DNA from: a gamma proteobacterium endosymbiont of Lamellibrachia anaximandri
GTDB taxonomy: Bacteria; Pseudomonadota; Gammaproteobacteria; Chromatiales; Chromatiaceae
Direction of reading: 5' to 3'
Assembly (NCBI GenBank): GCA_016756855.1
Contig: JAESPD010000035.1
Span: 1 to 38,435 of the forward strand
DNA: 38,435 nucleotides
In this document: in pieces, positions 30,037 through 36,822 of the stretch
How the letters are laid out: every line of letters starts with the position of its first letter
Numbering within the stretch: the first letter of the stretch is position 1
Notes under the pieces: generated by a model
Databases searched by the model: none
The model's input: only the letters and a program-made list of their open reading frames with translations
Told to the model about the DNA's origin: nothing
Translations under genes and position numbers: made by a program

Positions 30037-31107
30037 ATGATCAAGGTTCTGGTAGTGGATGATTCAGCACTGGTGCGCCAGTTGTTGACATCAATCCTGA
30101 GTGAAGATCCCGGGATCGAAGTGGTTGGAAGTGCCGCCGATCCTTTTGTGGCGCGTGAAAAGATAAAGAAGCTGAACCCTGACGTTTTGACGCTTGATGT
30201 CGAGATGCCGCGTATGGACGGTGTTACATTTCTCGGCAATCTGATGCGTCTGCGTCCAATGCCGGTGGTGATGGTCTCCACCCTGACGGAACAGGGTGCG
30301 GACGTGACGCTGCGTGCGCTTGAGGCGGGTGCAGTGGATTTTGTTTCCAAGCCGAAGCTGGATGTGGCTCATGAGTTGCCCGAGTATTCGGAAGAGATCA
30401 TCGGCAAGGTCAAGACGGCGGCCAAGGCCAGGGTGCGGGCACTGGAACGGCGAGCTGCCAATAAAACCAGTGTCACGGAAAAATTGAGTGCCGATGCAGT
30501 GCTTTCCAAGCCTGTGATAAAAAAACATTTCCGCACAACGGACAGAATCATCGGTATCGGTTCATCCACCGGCGGTACGGAGGCGATCAAGGACGTAGTG
30601 CGGGATCTGCCGCCGGATATGCCGGGTATCGTGATATCACAGCATATTCCCGAAGCATTCAGTGGTCCGTTTGCCCAGCGGGTCAACAGCATTACTGCTC
30701 TGACCGTGGTCGAAGCCACTGATGGTCAACAGGTTTTGCAGGGGCATGTCTATATCGCCCCGGGTAACCGTCATCTCATCATACAGCGGGATGGTGCACG
30801 ATATATCTGCAAGCTGAACGATGGTCCTCCTGTCAATCGCCACAAGCCGTCTGTAGATGTCATGTTTCGCTCTCTTTCCCAGAATGCTGGCGCCAATGCC
30901 ATCGCCGTTATGTTGACCGGCATGGGGGATGACGGGGCTGCAGGGATGGGAGAGATGAGGCAGGCAGGTTCTCCAACCATCGCACAGGATGAGAGGACGA
31001 GCGTTGTTTGGGGCATGCCTGGGGAGGCAGTAAAGCGGGGGTTTGTGAAGGAAGTCCTTTCGTTAAACAAGATCGGAAAACGCCTGCAAGAGTTGAGTTC
31101 AGAGTAG
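30037..31107 (+). CDS. cheB: Chemotaxis response regulator protein-glutamate methylesterase CheB
   Basis: CheB removes receptor methyl groups and is activated by CheA. The frame gives 356 aa from ATG 30037 ([17 protein letters not shown]). An upstream in-frame ATG at 29977 adds 20 residues not found in the family. The receiver domain has D54 ([12 protein letters not shown]). A linker of about 45 residues follows, then the methylesterase with S177 ([11 protein letters not shown]), H203 ([13 protein letters not shown]) and D299 ([13 protein letters not shown]). There is no terminal receptor-tether peptide. A FliA promoter follows it before the next receptor. Confidence 0.96.
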   Translation: MIKVLVVDDSALVRQLLTSILSEDPGIEVVGSAADPFVAREKIKKLNPDVLTLDVEMPRMDGVTFLGNLMRLRPMPVVMVSTLTEQGADVTLRALEAGAVDFVSKPKLDVAHELPEYSEEIIGKVKTAAKARVRALERRAANKTSVTEKLSADAVLSKPVIKKHFRTTDRIIGIGSSTGGTEAIKDVVRDLPPDMPGIVISQHIPEAFSGPFAQRVNSITALTVVEATDGQQVLQGHVYIAPGNRHLIIQRDGARYICKLNDGPPVNRHKPSVDVMFRSLSQNAGANAIAVMLTGMGDDGAAGMGEMRQAGSPTIAQDERTSVVWGMPGEAVKRGFVKEVLSLNKIGKRLQELSSE

Positions 31108-31120
31108 TGTCAACAGTCCC

Positions 31121-31147
31121 TAAGGTTTTTCCCGGTCTTGCCGATAA
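31121..31147 (+). promoter_or_regulatory. FliA (sigma-28) promoter upstream of the short receptor gene
   Basis: TAAGGTTT (31121-31128), an 11-bp spacer and GCCGATAA (31140-31147) match the consensus TAAAGTTT-N11-GCCGATAA at 15 of 16 positions. It lies in the 108-bp gap after cheB, 69 bp before the receptor start. This makes the last receptor and the two STAS genes a separate flagellar-class unit. Confidence 0.92.
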
Positions 31148-31215
31148 GTGGTTAAGAGCCCGGCAAGTCAAACCATCTGTATCGGGTCGCGTGTTTTGAA
31201 ACTGGGCTTTGTAGA

Positions 31216-32427
31216 GTGAAATTCGAATACCTGAAAACCCATTGGATACCCTATCTGGCAAGTGTGGTGCTGTTTGCCGCCGTGCTTGCGCTGGGTTCAG
31301 GCTGGTTTGAAGCGGGGGCTCTTCTGATGCTGATGGCCTTATGGGGGGTGCAGCACCACCGGCTCTATCAAGATGATCGGAACAAGGCACTAGCCCTGAG
31401 CGCAACTGAAGGTGGATCCGCACTGACCACAGAAATGCAGGGGTTGGCCGATGATCTGCAAACCGGTGTCGGTGGTTTGACGGGGGCTCTGGAGAATGAG
31501 TTGAGCCAGATTCGAGCGCTGGTTGGCGATGCCGTCGGTACCCTGCAAGGCAGCTTCAATGGCATAAACGATCAGTCCCAGGCCCAGTTGGACATGGTTC
31601 AGGCGATGCTGGCCAATGTCGCGGACAATATCGAAAATGAGAGTGGACGGGTGTCGTTTGCGGAATTTGCCCAGGAGACTGACAAGGTTCTGCGGTTTTT
31701 CGTCACTCATGTTGTCGAGATCAGCCAAAACACCATTTATATGGTGGAAACCATCGAGGATATGGCAACTCAGATGGATAGGGCCGATGCGCTGTTGAAC
31801 GATGTCAAGATGATTGCCAATCAGACCAACCTGCTGGCGCTGAATGCGGCCATAGAAGCGGCTCGTGCCGGAGAGGCGGGACGGGGGTTTGCGGTGGTGG
31901 CCGACGAGGTGCGCAAGCTCTCACAGCGTTCGAACCGTTTCAACGACGAGATACGTGAGGTCATTGTCGGCTCCCGCGATAGTATTTCCGAGGCCAAAGA
32001 TTCGGTGGCAAAGCTTGCCTCTAAGGATATGACTTTTGCGATTCAGTCTAAATCCAAGGTTGATGAGATGATGGAGCAGATCGGCCAGATGAATGAAAGC
32101 ACGGCTTTGCATCTTTCTCAGGTCTCCGAGATGTCGGGACGGATCAACTACCTGGTGGGCGATGCGGTACGCTCGTTGCAGTTTGAAGACATAGTCCGGC
32201 AGTTGGCGGGTTATAGTGAACACCATATTGGGCGACTGAATGAGATTTTCAGGCGTGTACAGTCTGACATTGATGGCATGATGCAGGATCCGGCTGGCAG
32301 TGCTGAGACATTTGCAGTGAAAATGGGGCAGTTGCGGGTCATGGTCCATGAAGAGTTCTCGCAGGAACAGGCTCATAAGCCGGTGGATCAGACATCCATG
32401 GACGAGGGTGAGGTTGAGTTATTTTAG
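31216..32427 (+). CDS. Short methyl-accepting chemotaxis protein with CheZ-like QFEDIVRQ helix and VELF tail
   Basis: This 403-aa receptor-like protein starts at GTG 31216 with a weak ribosome site. Two adjacent N-terminal membrane helices (about 12-28 and 32-46) leave no periplasmic sensor. A coiled coil leads to the signalling tip near residue 205 ([18 protein letters not shown]). After the hairpin, residues 319-329 read [12 protein letters not shown]325 and Q329 have the spacing of the CheZ catalytic pair. The protein ends GEVELF. Family knowledge supports receptor coupling to CheW and CheA. The phosphatase-like part is my inference. With no input domain it may report on membrane or array state, or work through its tail. 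It has its own FliA promoter. Confidence 0.88.
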   Translation: MKFEYLKTHWIPYLASVVLFAAVLALGSGWFEAGALLMLMALWGVQHHRLYQDDRNKALALSATEGGSALTTEMQGLADDLQTGVGGLTGALENELSQIRALVGDAVGTLQGSFNGINDQSQAQLDMVQAMLANVADNIENESGRVSFAEFAQETDKVLRFFVTHVVEISQNTIYMVETIEDMATQMDRADALLNDVKMIANQTNLLALNAAIEAARAGEAGRGFAVVADEVRKLSQRSNRFNDEIREVIVGSRDSISEAKDSVAKLASKDMTFAIQSKSKVDEMMEQIGQMNESTALHLSQVSEMSGRINYLVGDAVRSLQFEDIVRQLAGYSEHHIGRLNEIFRRVQSDIDGMMQDPAGSAETFAVKMGQLRVMVHEEFSQEQAHKPVDQTSMDEGEVELF

Positions 32428-32484
32428 TGTTGACGGATCTGGGTAGCAGGTCCGTCGGCTGACAGATGTATTGGTTGGAAAGTT

Positions 32485-32805
32485 ATGGCAATTATTACAA
32501 AAATTTCAGGTGATGGACGACTTGTCCGGATATCGATCAATGGGCGGTTTGATTTTTCGCAGCATGCGAATTTTCGCAATGCCTATACGATAGAGGATGC
32601 CCCTTACTGCCGTTATGAGATCGATTTGTCGAATGTCCCCTACATGGATAGTTCCGCTTTGGGCATGTTGCTGGTGCTGCGCGAGCGTGCGGGTGGGCAT
32701 ACAGCGGATATTACGCTGATTGGTTTCAATGATGAAATCGAACAGATTCTGAGCATCTCGCGTTTTGAAAATCTTTTTAAACTGGAAAGACCCCAGGCAG
32801 CTTAG
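32485..32805 (+). CDS. STAS-domain protein (anti-sigma-factor antagonist type), first of a tandem pair
   Basis: This 106-aa stand-alone STAS domain contains GRFDFSQHANFRNAY, YEIDLSNVPYMDSSALGMLL and the usual final helix. S56 in MDSSALG aligns with the phosphorylated Ser58 of SpoIIAA, so switching by phosphorylation is possible. No serine kinase (RsbW/SpoIIAB type) or PP2C phosphatase is encoded in the window. It follows the short receptor and precedes a paralogue by 20 bp. Confidence 0.92.
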   Translation: MAIITKISGDGRLVRISINGRFDFSQHANFRNAYTIEDAPYCRYEIDLSNVPYMDSSALGMLLVLRERAGGHTADITLIGFNDEIEQILSISRFENLFKLERPQAA

Positions 32806-32825
32806 GCCGGGTTAAAGGAGGACAT

Positions 32826-33131
32826 ATGTCGATCAGCAAGTCTATTTCAAGTGACGGATCAAAGGTGACGATTGCCGTTGCCGGAAGGTTTGATTTTTCA
32901 ACTCACCAGGATTTCATCAAGGCCTACAAGGAACAGCCAAAAGGTGAGAAGGAATATATCGTGGATCTCTCCCACGCAGAATATATGGACAGCTCCGCGA
33001 TGGGGATGTTGCTGCAGTTGCGGGAGCATAGCAGTAAAAAGCCGGGCAGTGTGGTGCTGATAAATGGTAATGAAGCGATCCAGGATATCCTGAGAATTGC
33101 CAATTTTTCCTCCTTGTTCACCATCCAGTAA
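32826..33131 (+). CDS. STAS-domain protein (anti-sigma-factor antagonist type), second of a tandem pair
   Basis: This 101-aa STAS domain is clearly a duplicate of the preceding gene. It has GRFDFSTHQDFIKAY, YIVDLSHAEYMDSSAMGMLL and acceptor S56. The ribosome site AAAGGAGG is the strongest in the cluster, suggesting this protein is made in larger amount than its neighbour. It is the last gene of the chemotaxis cluster. No convincing terminator follows; GGAAA/TTTCC at about 33145-33165 is only a weak hairpin. Confidence 0.92.
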   Translation: MSISKSISSDGSKVTIAVAGRFDFSTHQDFIKAYKEQPKGEKEYIVDLSHAEYMDSSAMGMLLQLREHSSKKPGSVVLINGNEAIQDILRIANFSSLFTIQ

Positions 33132-33203
33132 TTTTAATCCGACTGGAAACCTGGCGAATCTTTCCGGTATCCTTGCGGCAATTTTTTAGCAGGATATCTG
33201 ATC

Positions 33204-34295
33204 ATGGGATTTAAATGCGGCATCGTGGGCCTGCCGAATGTCGGCAAGTCCACCCTCTTCAATGCACTGACCAAAGCGACTATTGCGGCGGAAAACTATC
33301 CGTTCTGCACTATCGATCCCAATGTAGGGGTGGTTCCGTTGCCTGACTCACGGCTCGATGTGATTGCCGAAATCGTCAAGCCGCAAAACATTCTTCCTAC
33401 CACGATGCAATTTGTCGATATTGCCGGCCTGGTTGCCGGGGCCTCCAAAGGTGAAGGATTGGGAAATAAATTCCTGGCAAATATCCGCGAGACCGACGCC
33501 ATCGCCCAAGTCGTGCGCTGTTTTGAGAATGACGACGTGGTCCATGTCGCCGGCAAGATCGATCCACTGGCAGATATTGAGGTAATCAATACGGAATTGG
33601 CGCTGGCCGATCTCGAATCCGTAGAGAAGGCGTTGGACAAAACTGCCCGCCAGGCGAAGGCCGGAGATAAAAAGATAGTGGCACGCAAGGCGCTGTTGGA
33701 GCGCGTTCGTGATCACCTGGATGAAGGTCATTCGGTACGCTCCATGACGCTTTCGGACGATGAGTTGCTGGAACTGCGGGATCTGTTTCTGCTCACCATC
33801 AAGCCGGTGTTCTACATCGCCAACGTCGATGAAGAGGGCTTCGAGAACAACCCGCATCTGGACAGTGTTCGTGAGCTTGCAGAAGCCGAGGGTGCCGATG
33901 TGGTGCCTGTCTGTGCTGCCATCGAAGCGGAGATCGTAGAGCTGGACGAGGAAGACCGGGAGGCGTTTCTGACGGATTTGGGCCTGGATGAGCCGGGACT
34001 GAATCGGGTGGTGCGGGCTGGCTATCATCTCCTGGGTCTGGAGACCTACTTCACTGCCGGTGAGAAAGAGGTGCGGGCCTGGACTATCTCTGCCAGTGCG
34101 ACGGCGCCCCAGGCGGCCGGCGTGATTCACACCGACTTTGAGCGGGGTTTCATACGCGCCGAGGTCGTTGCCTACGACGATTTTGTCGAGTTCAGGGGCG
34201 AACAGGGCGCCAGAGATGCCGGGCGACTGCGCTCGGAAGGCAAGGAGTATGTGGTCAAGGATGGGGATGTCATCCACTTCCGGTTTAATGTCTGA
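33204..34295 (+). CDS. ychF: Ribosome-binding ATPase YchF (OLA1 family)
   Basis: This 363-aa P-loop protein has the G domain first (G1 [15 protein letters not shown]3 [20 protein letters not shown]). The G4 position reads NVDE instead of NKxD, the change that gives this family its ATP preference. A coiled-coil insertion (about 125-200) and a C-terminal TGS domain (about 275-363, [18 protein letters not shown]) complete the family plan. Its length equals E. coli YchF. It is a housekeeping gene that marks the end of the chemotaxis cluster. It is usually found near pth and rplY, which are not in this window. Confidence 0.97.
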   Translation: MGFKCGIVGLPNVGKSTLFNALTKATIAAENYPFCTIDPNVGVVPLPDSRLDVIAEIVKPQNILPTTMQFVDIAGLVAGASKGEGLGNKFLANIRETDAIAQVVRCFENDDVVHVAGKIDPLADIEVINTELALADLESVEKALDKTARQAKAGDKKIVARKALLERVRDHLDEGHSVRSMTLSDDELLELRDLFLLTIKPVFYIANVDEEGFENNPHLDSVRELAEAEGADVVPVCAAIEAEIVELDEEDREAFLTDLGLDEPGLNRVVRAGYHLLGLETYFTAGEKEVRAWTISASATAPQAAGVIHTDFERGFIRAEVVAYDDFVEFRGEQGARDAGRLRSEGKEYVVKDGDVIHFRFNV

Positions 34296-34319
34296 AAAAT
34301 GTCAGCAGGCCCTGGGCAG

Positions 34320-34348
34320 TTGACATGATTTGGTTGCATCAGTATTCT
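34320..34348 (+). promoter_or_regulatory. Sigma-70 promoter of the tRNA gene
   Basis: A perfect -35 TTGACA (34320-34325), a 17-bp spacer and TATTCT (34343-34348) lie 35 bp upstream of the tRNA. The bases after the -10 (CCGGGGC) form a GC-rich discriminator, as in stable-RNA promoters under stringent control. Confidence 0.85.
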
Positions 34349-34383
34349 TCCGGGGCTTCGCAGTGTTCTGCGGCAATAAAATT

Positions 34384-34460
34384 GGCAAGGTAGCTCAGTT
34401 GGTTAGAGCACCGCACTCATAATGCGGGGGTCGGCAGTTCAAATCTGCCCCTTGCTACCA
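34384..34460 (+). tRNA. tRNA with CAT anticodon (elongator Met, or Ile2 if lysidine-modified)
   Basis: This 77-nt tRNA has encoded CCA. The acceptor stem is GGCAAGG with CCTTGCT (G-U at pair 1) and discriminator A. The D arm is AGCTCAGTTGGTTAGAGCA. The anticodon stem CCGCA/TGCGG encloses the loop CTCATAA. The T arm is GGCAG-TTCAAAT-CTGCC. A first base pair G-U with TTGGTT in the D loop rules out the initiator type. Elongator Met and Ile(CAT) share this anticodon before modification, and I cannot separate them with certainty. Confidence 0.96.
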
Positions 34461-34475
34461 TATTTTCAATGACTT

Positions 34476-34506
34476 ACGGCTGCTTCGGCGGCCGTTTTCA
34501 TTTTTT
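34476..34506 (+). terminator. Rho-independent terminator of the tRNA gene
   Basis: ACGGCTGC (34476-34483) pairs with GCGGCCGT (34488-34495) around a TTCG tetraloop, with one T-G mismatch. TTTTCATTTTTT follows. It lies 15 bp after the tRNA 3' end. Confidence 0.88.
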
Positions 34507-35165
34507 GTGTGACGGGCCGAAGAATCGGTGTCGTTTCGCATTTTCCCTTCCGGGCCTGAAAGGACCTGGGCTGTCTCGTTGTTCCCCCCTGCCCATTGGT
34601 GATCGATCAGACGGTCGCGCTGCAAACCAGGTAGTGCCCTTTCTGATCAGAGGGCTTTCGCCTGGCGTTGCTTCGCGGGTCTCGGGGATCCACCAGACAG
34701 GCCCTAACGGCAGGCCTGGCGCAAGATTCCCTTATCCCTTTCGAACGCCGCCAGCACCCCCTGGTAGGAGAGGGGCGTATTGATGGTGGATTGAACCCCA
34801 TATTTCAACAGCAGCGAACTCGCTTGTCGTTGCGGCTGCGGACTCAATGATGTCGATCTGGAGCTGATCGGTGTGATTGAAGTGATATGCGGCGCTACCA
34901 ATGAAAATCGGCTACTATGGGTCTGAATCGTGAATTAAAGGGGCGCAGCAATGGGCCATGGGTACGTCTTTGGCGACCAGATCGATACACTGCTGGTGGC
35001 GACTTCTCGCCGCACACACCCTATTTATCCCGTCTCCAGCTTGCCTGCTGAAAACAATTTCCTTTTAATTATGCTTGGGCGGTCCTGTAGGGCTGATCAG
35101 TTCAGCAGGCATTTGTCTGCTGTGCGCAGCATGTGTGGATAAATGCTTAGATGTTATATGGAAAA
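34507..35165. other. Long intergenic stretch without a recognised gene
   Basis: About 660 bp separate the tRNA terminator from the first accessory gene. Short minus-strand frames at 34607-34901 overlap each other and show no family resemblance. They could be the decayed end of an older gene. A short plus-strand frame begins at 34951 after AAAGGGG but runs into a palindromic region and stops after 63 codons. The right end holds the inverted repeats listed separately. This stretch looks like the junction where conserved chromosome gives way to accessory DNA next to a tRNA. Confidence 0.6.
35023..35143. repeat. Nested inverted repeats before the membrane-protein gene
   Basis: Outer arms ATTTATCC (35023-35030) and GGATAAAT (35136-35143) enclose perfect 10-bp arms GCCTGCTGAA (35043-35052) and TTCAGCAGGC (35101-35110). 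A third hairpin TGCTG-TGCG-CAGCA lies near 35119-35132. A single-stranded form could fold into a long cruciform. The block ends 22 bp before the likely start of the next gene. It may be a small palindromic element, a recombination site or a transcript structure; I cannot assign it to a family. Confidence 0.7.
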
Positions 35166-35735
35166 ATGGAACAAGAAATTGAAATATACAAATTATTGAA
35201 ACAGGAAATCCACCATCGAGATCAGTTGGTTTGGAAGACCAGAAACTGGTCCATTCTTGTGGCTGGCGGAACTATAGCTATATGTTTAGATGCCTTTGCA
35301 TCAGAGCCAAAAACATTTGCAACAATAAGCAATCCGTATTTAATTAGTGAAATTGTCATTACAGGTGGTTCAATAATTAATTTATTCTTTTGGTACATTT
35401 CTTCTGCAATCGTGAGAGGAATAATACAAAAGGGCGCATATTTATACTGTCTAGAAAAAAAGCTAGGAATAAACAATGGCTGGGAGGCTTGGATTTTCAA
35501 ATGCCAAACAAAAATAGGCATTGATTTGCCATCATTATTTGAGGATGTTCAATTTTATATATCTGCCGGACTTTTACTTCTATTGGCAATTCTAAATGCA
35601 TACTATGAATCTGAGTTGTCATTAATATATGCATGCGCTCTATTTTTATTAATCGGATCGTTTTATAAGGCTATGGAGAACAGCTATAGAAACAAGGCGC
35701 TAAAAGATGCAAAAAGTTACTTTGATATCACATGA
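35166..35735 (+). CDS. Small multi-pass membrane protein of unknown function
   Basis: The frame gives 189 aa from ATG 35166; an ATG 15 bp earlier has no ribosome site. The N terminus is a charged amphipathic helix (EQEIEIYKLLKQEIHHRDQL). Four hydrophobic stretches follow, near residues 25-43, 58-82, 122-142 and 146-163. A polar tail ends the protein (ENSYRNKALKDAKSYFDIT). I do not recognise the family. The helix-then-membrane layout recalls small membrane proteins seen in conflict islands and gene cassettes, but I see no diagnostic motif. The gene is strongly AT-rich compared with the chemotaxis genes, which suggests transfer. Confidence 0.75.
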   Translation: MEQEIEIYKLLKQEIHHRDQLVWKTRNWSILVAGGTIAICLDAFASEPKTFATISNPYLISEIVITGGSIINLFFWYISSAIVRGIIQKGAYLYCLEKKLGINNGWEAWIFKCQTKIGIDLPSLFEDVQFYISAGLLLLLAILNAYYESELSLIYACALFLLIGSFYKAMENSYRNKALKDAKSYFDIT

Positions 35736-35807
35736 AAATTAAATCAATTGTGTTCATTCCGTTCTTCAGACGCGTTACCACACGCTACACATTCGGCCGT
35801 TATGTGA
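35728..35807. repeat. attC-like imperfect palindrome between two accessory genes
   Basis: The pair TCACATGA (35728-35735) and TTATGTGA (35800-35807) encloses AATTGTGT (35746-35753) and ACACATT (35787-35793), which pair with one unpaired T. A central GCGT/ACGC hairpin lies between them. The order of two nested imperfect arms with an extra base, a CGGCCGTTATGTG right end and a single gene on each side resembles integron attC sites. The left end lacks the AAC expected opposite GTT. The resemblance is therefore partial. Confidence 0.35.
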
Positions 35808-35836
35808 GTGCATGAGTAAAAAATGAGGTAAAGGAA

Positions 35837-36646
35837 ATGTCAATCTACGATTCAACTACTACTTGGCTGACTGGATATGTTCCTTACGATAGTGCCAGTC
35901 CTGACCAAAATGGTTACTTGGCGATGATGGATATTAATCGTGCTGTTGGCTATGCGCTTTTTAGACCGAAAACCATGACGGATACGGATTATTTAGAATT
36001 AAAGTTTGGTGGAGGGAACGCTGGGCTAATTGGAAGATCGACTGGCAAAAGGAGAGTAACGGCTGGAGAATATAGGTCCTTTCTACATGAACTGATGCAT
36101 GTTCTAGGGTTTCGCCATGAGCAATACCATACTTCTTACCCATGGGCGCAGCCCGATTTTGATAATCTTGTAAACGGGTTGACAACATCAGGTTTATTTA
36201 GTGCATCAGTAAACGGATTTTTAGACAATAACAACATAATGATGGCTAAAGGGCTAATGAAATATGCGGGCTGGACAATACCGTTTCAGCTATTTAGAGA
36301 GCTGAAAACCGGTTGTGAAGCTAGAAATAATCAAGTTGGGAACGTGTTTAGCACGGACATGGATACAAACTCAATTATGATGTATACGCCTTATCGCTCA
36401 TTGTTTGAACATCATAAAACAGAAAATTTCCTTACAGGTCGAATATCAAATGTTCAGGCGTCCCTGCAAGTCTCTGGCTCCTGTTTAACCCAAGAGGACG
36501 TGGATGGATTAAAAGCCGCGTATCCAAAACCGACTGGCGCAGGGGTATTTACTTTGAGCTCAGCTGACAATGGAAAGATTCAATCTGAAGCATCGAGTGC
36601 TAGCAGTTGGAATATTAAGCGAAAAATATTATCTTCAAACTGGTAA
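35837..36646 (+). CDS. Astacin-type (M12A-like) zinc metallopeptidase without signal peptide
   Basis: This 269-aa protein carries the complete metzincin motif HELMHVLGFRHE (H84, E85, H88, H94, E95) of the astacin form HExxHxxGxxHE. A Met-turn SIMMY follows at 179-183, with Met and the zinc-ligand Tyr of astacins. The catalytic domain ends with LTQEDVDGLKAAYP, as in astacin-like enzymes, and two Cys (near 160 and 216) could pair. There is no signal peptide and no recognisable propeptide, so it is either cytoplasmic, delivered by a dedicated secretion system, or truncated at the 5' end. About 40 C-terminal residues lie beyond the catalytic domain. The gene is AT-rich, with ribosome site AGGTAAAGGAA. 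The next gene encodes an ankyrin/Imm26-like protein. Confidence 0.85.
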   Translation: MSIYDSTTTWLTGYVPYDSASPDQNGYLAMMDINRAVGYALFRPKTMTDTDYLELKFGGGNAGLIGRSTGKRRVTAGEYRSFLHELMHVLGFRHEQYHTSYPWAQPDFDNLVNGLTTSGLFSASVNGFLDNNNIMMAKGLMKYAGWTIPFQLFRELKTGCEARNNQVGNVFSTDMDTNSIMMYTPYRSLFEHHKTENFLTGRISNVQASLQVSGSCLTQEDVDGLKAAYPKPTGAGVFTLSSADNGKIQSEASSASSWNIKRKILSSNW

Positions 36647-36699
36647 ATAGCACAGTGGAGTCAAAACGGCTTTACATCTCCATTACAATGAAACAATGG

Positions 36700-36752
36700 G
36701 GGACAGGTCGCGGATTTTCAGCAGGTGGCCATAATAAAGCTTGGTCTGTCCC
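36700..36752. repeat. Short inverted repeat (GGGACAG/CTGTCCC) between the peptidase and ankyrin genes
   Basis: GGGACAG (36700-36706) and CTGTCCC (36746-36752) flank 39 bp containing GTCGCGGATTTTCAGC. A GGGGACAGGTCGCG-type start is familiar from small interspersed palindromes in gammaproteobacterial genomes. I have only this one copy in the window. It may act as a hairpin terminator for the peptidase gene, although no T run follows. Confidence 0.5.
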
Positions 36753-36822
36753 TATTAATCGCACTGCGGATAAATTCTTATATATTAGAGAATATGTGTT
36801 TTTGCGTGGAAAAGTGGCTTGA

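Noticed and set aside
34607-34901. Overlapping short minus-strand frames after the tRNA
   Set aside because: No recognisable domain, no ribosome site, and two frames compete for the same bases; at most a decayed gene.
34951-35142. 63-codon plus-strand frame with AAAGGGG upstream
   Set aside because: The ribosome site is attractive, but the second half is made of the nested inverted repeats, and no family is recognisable.
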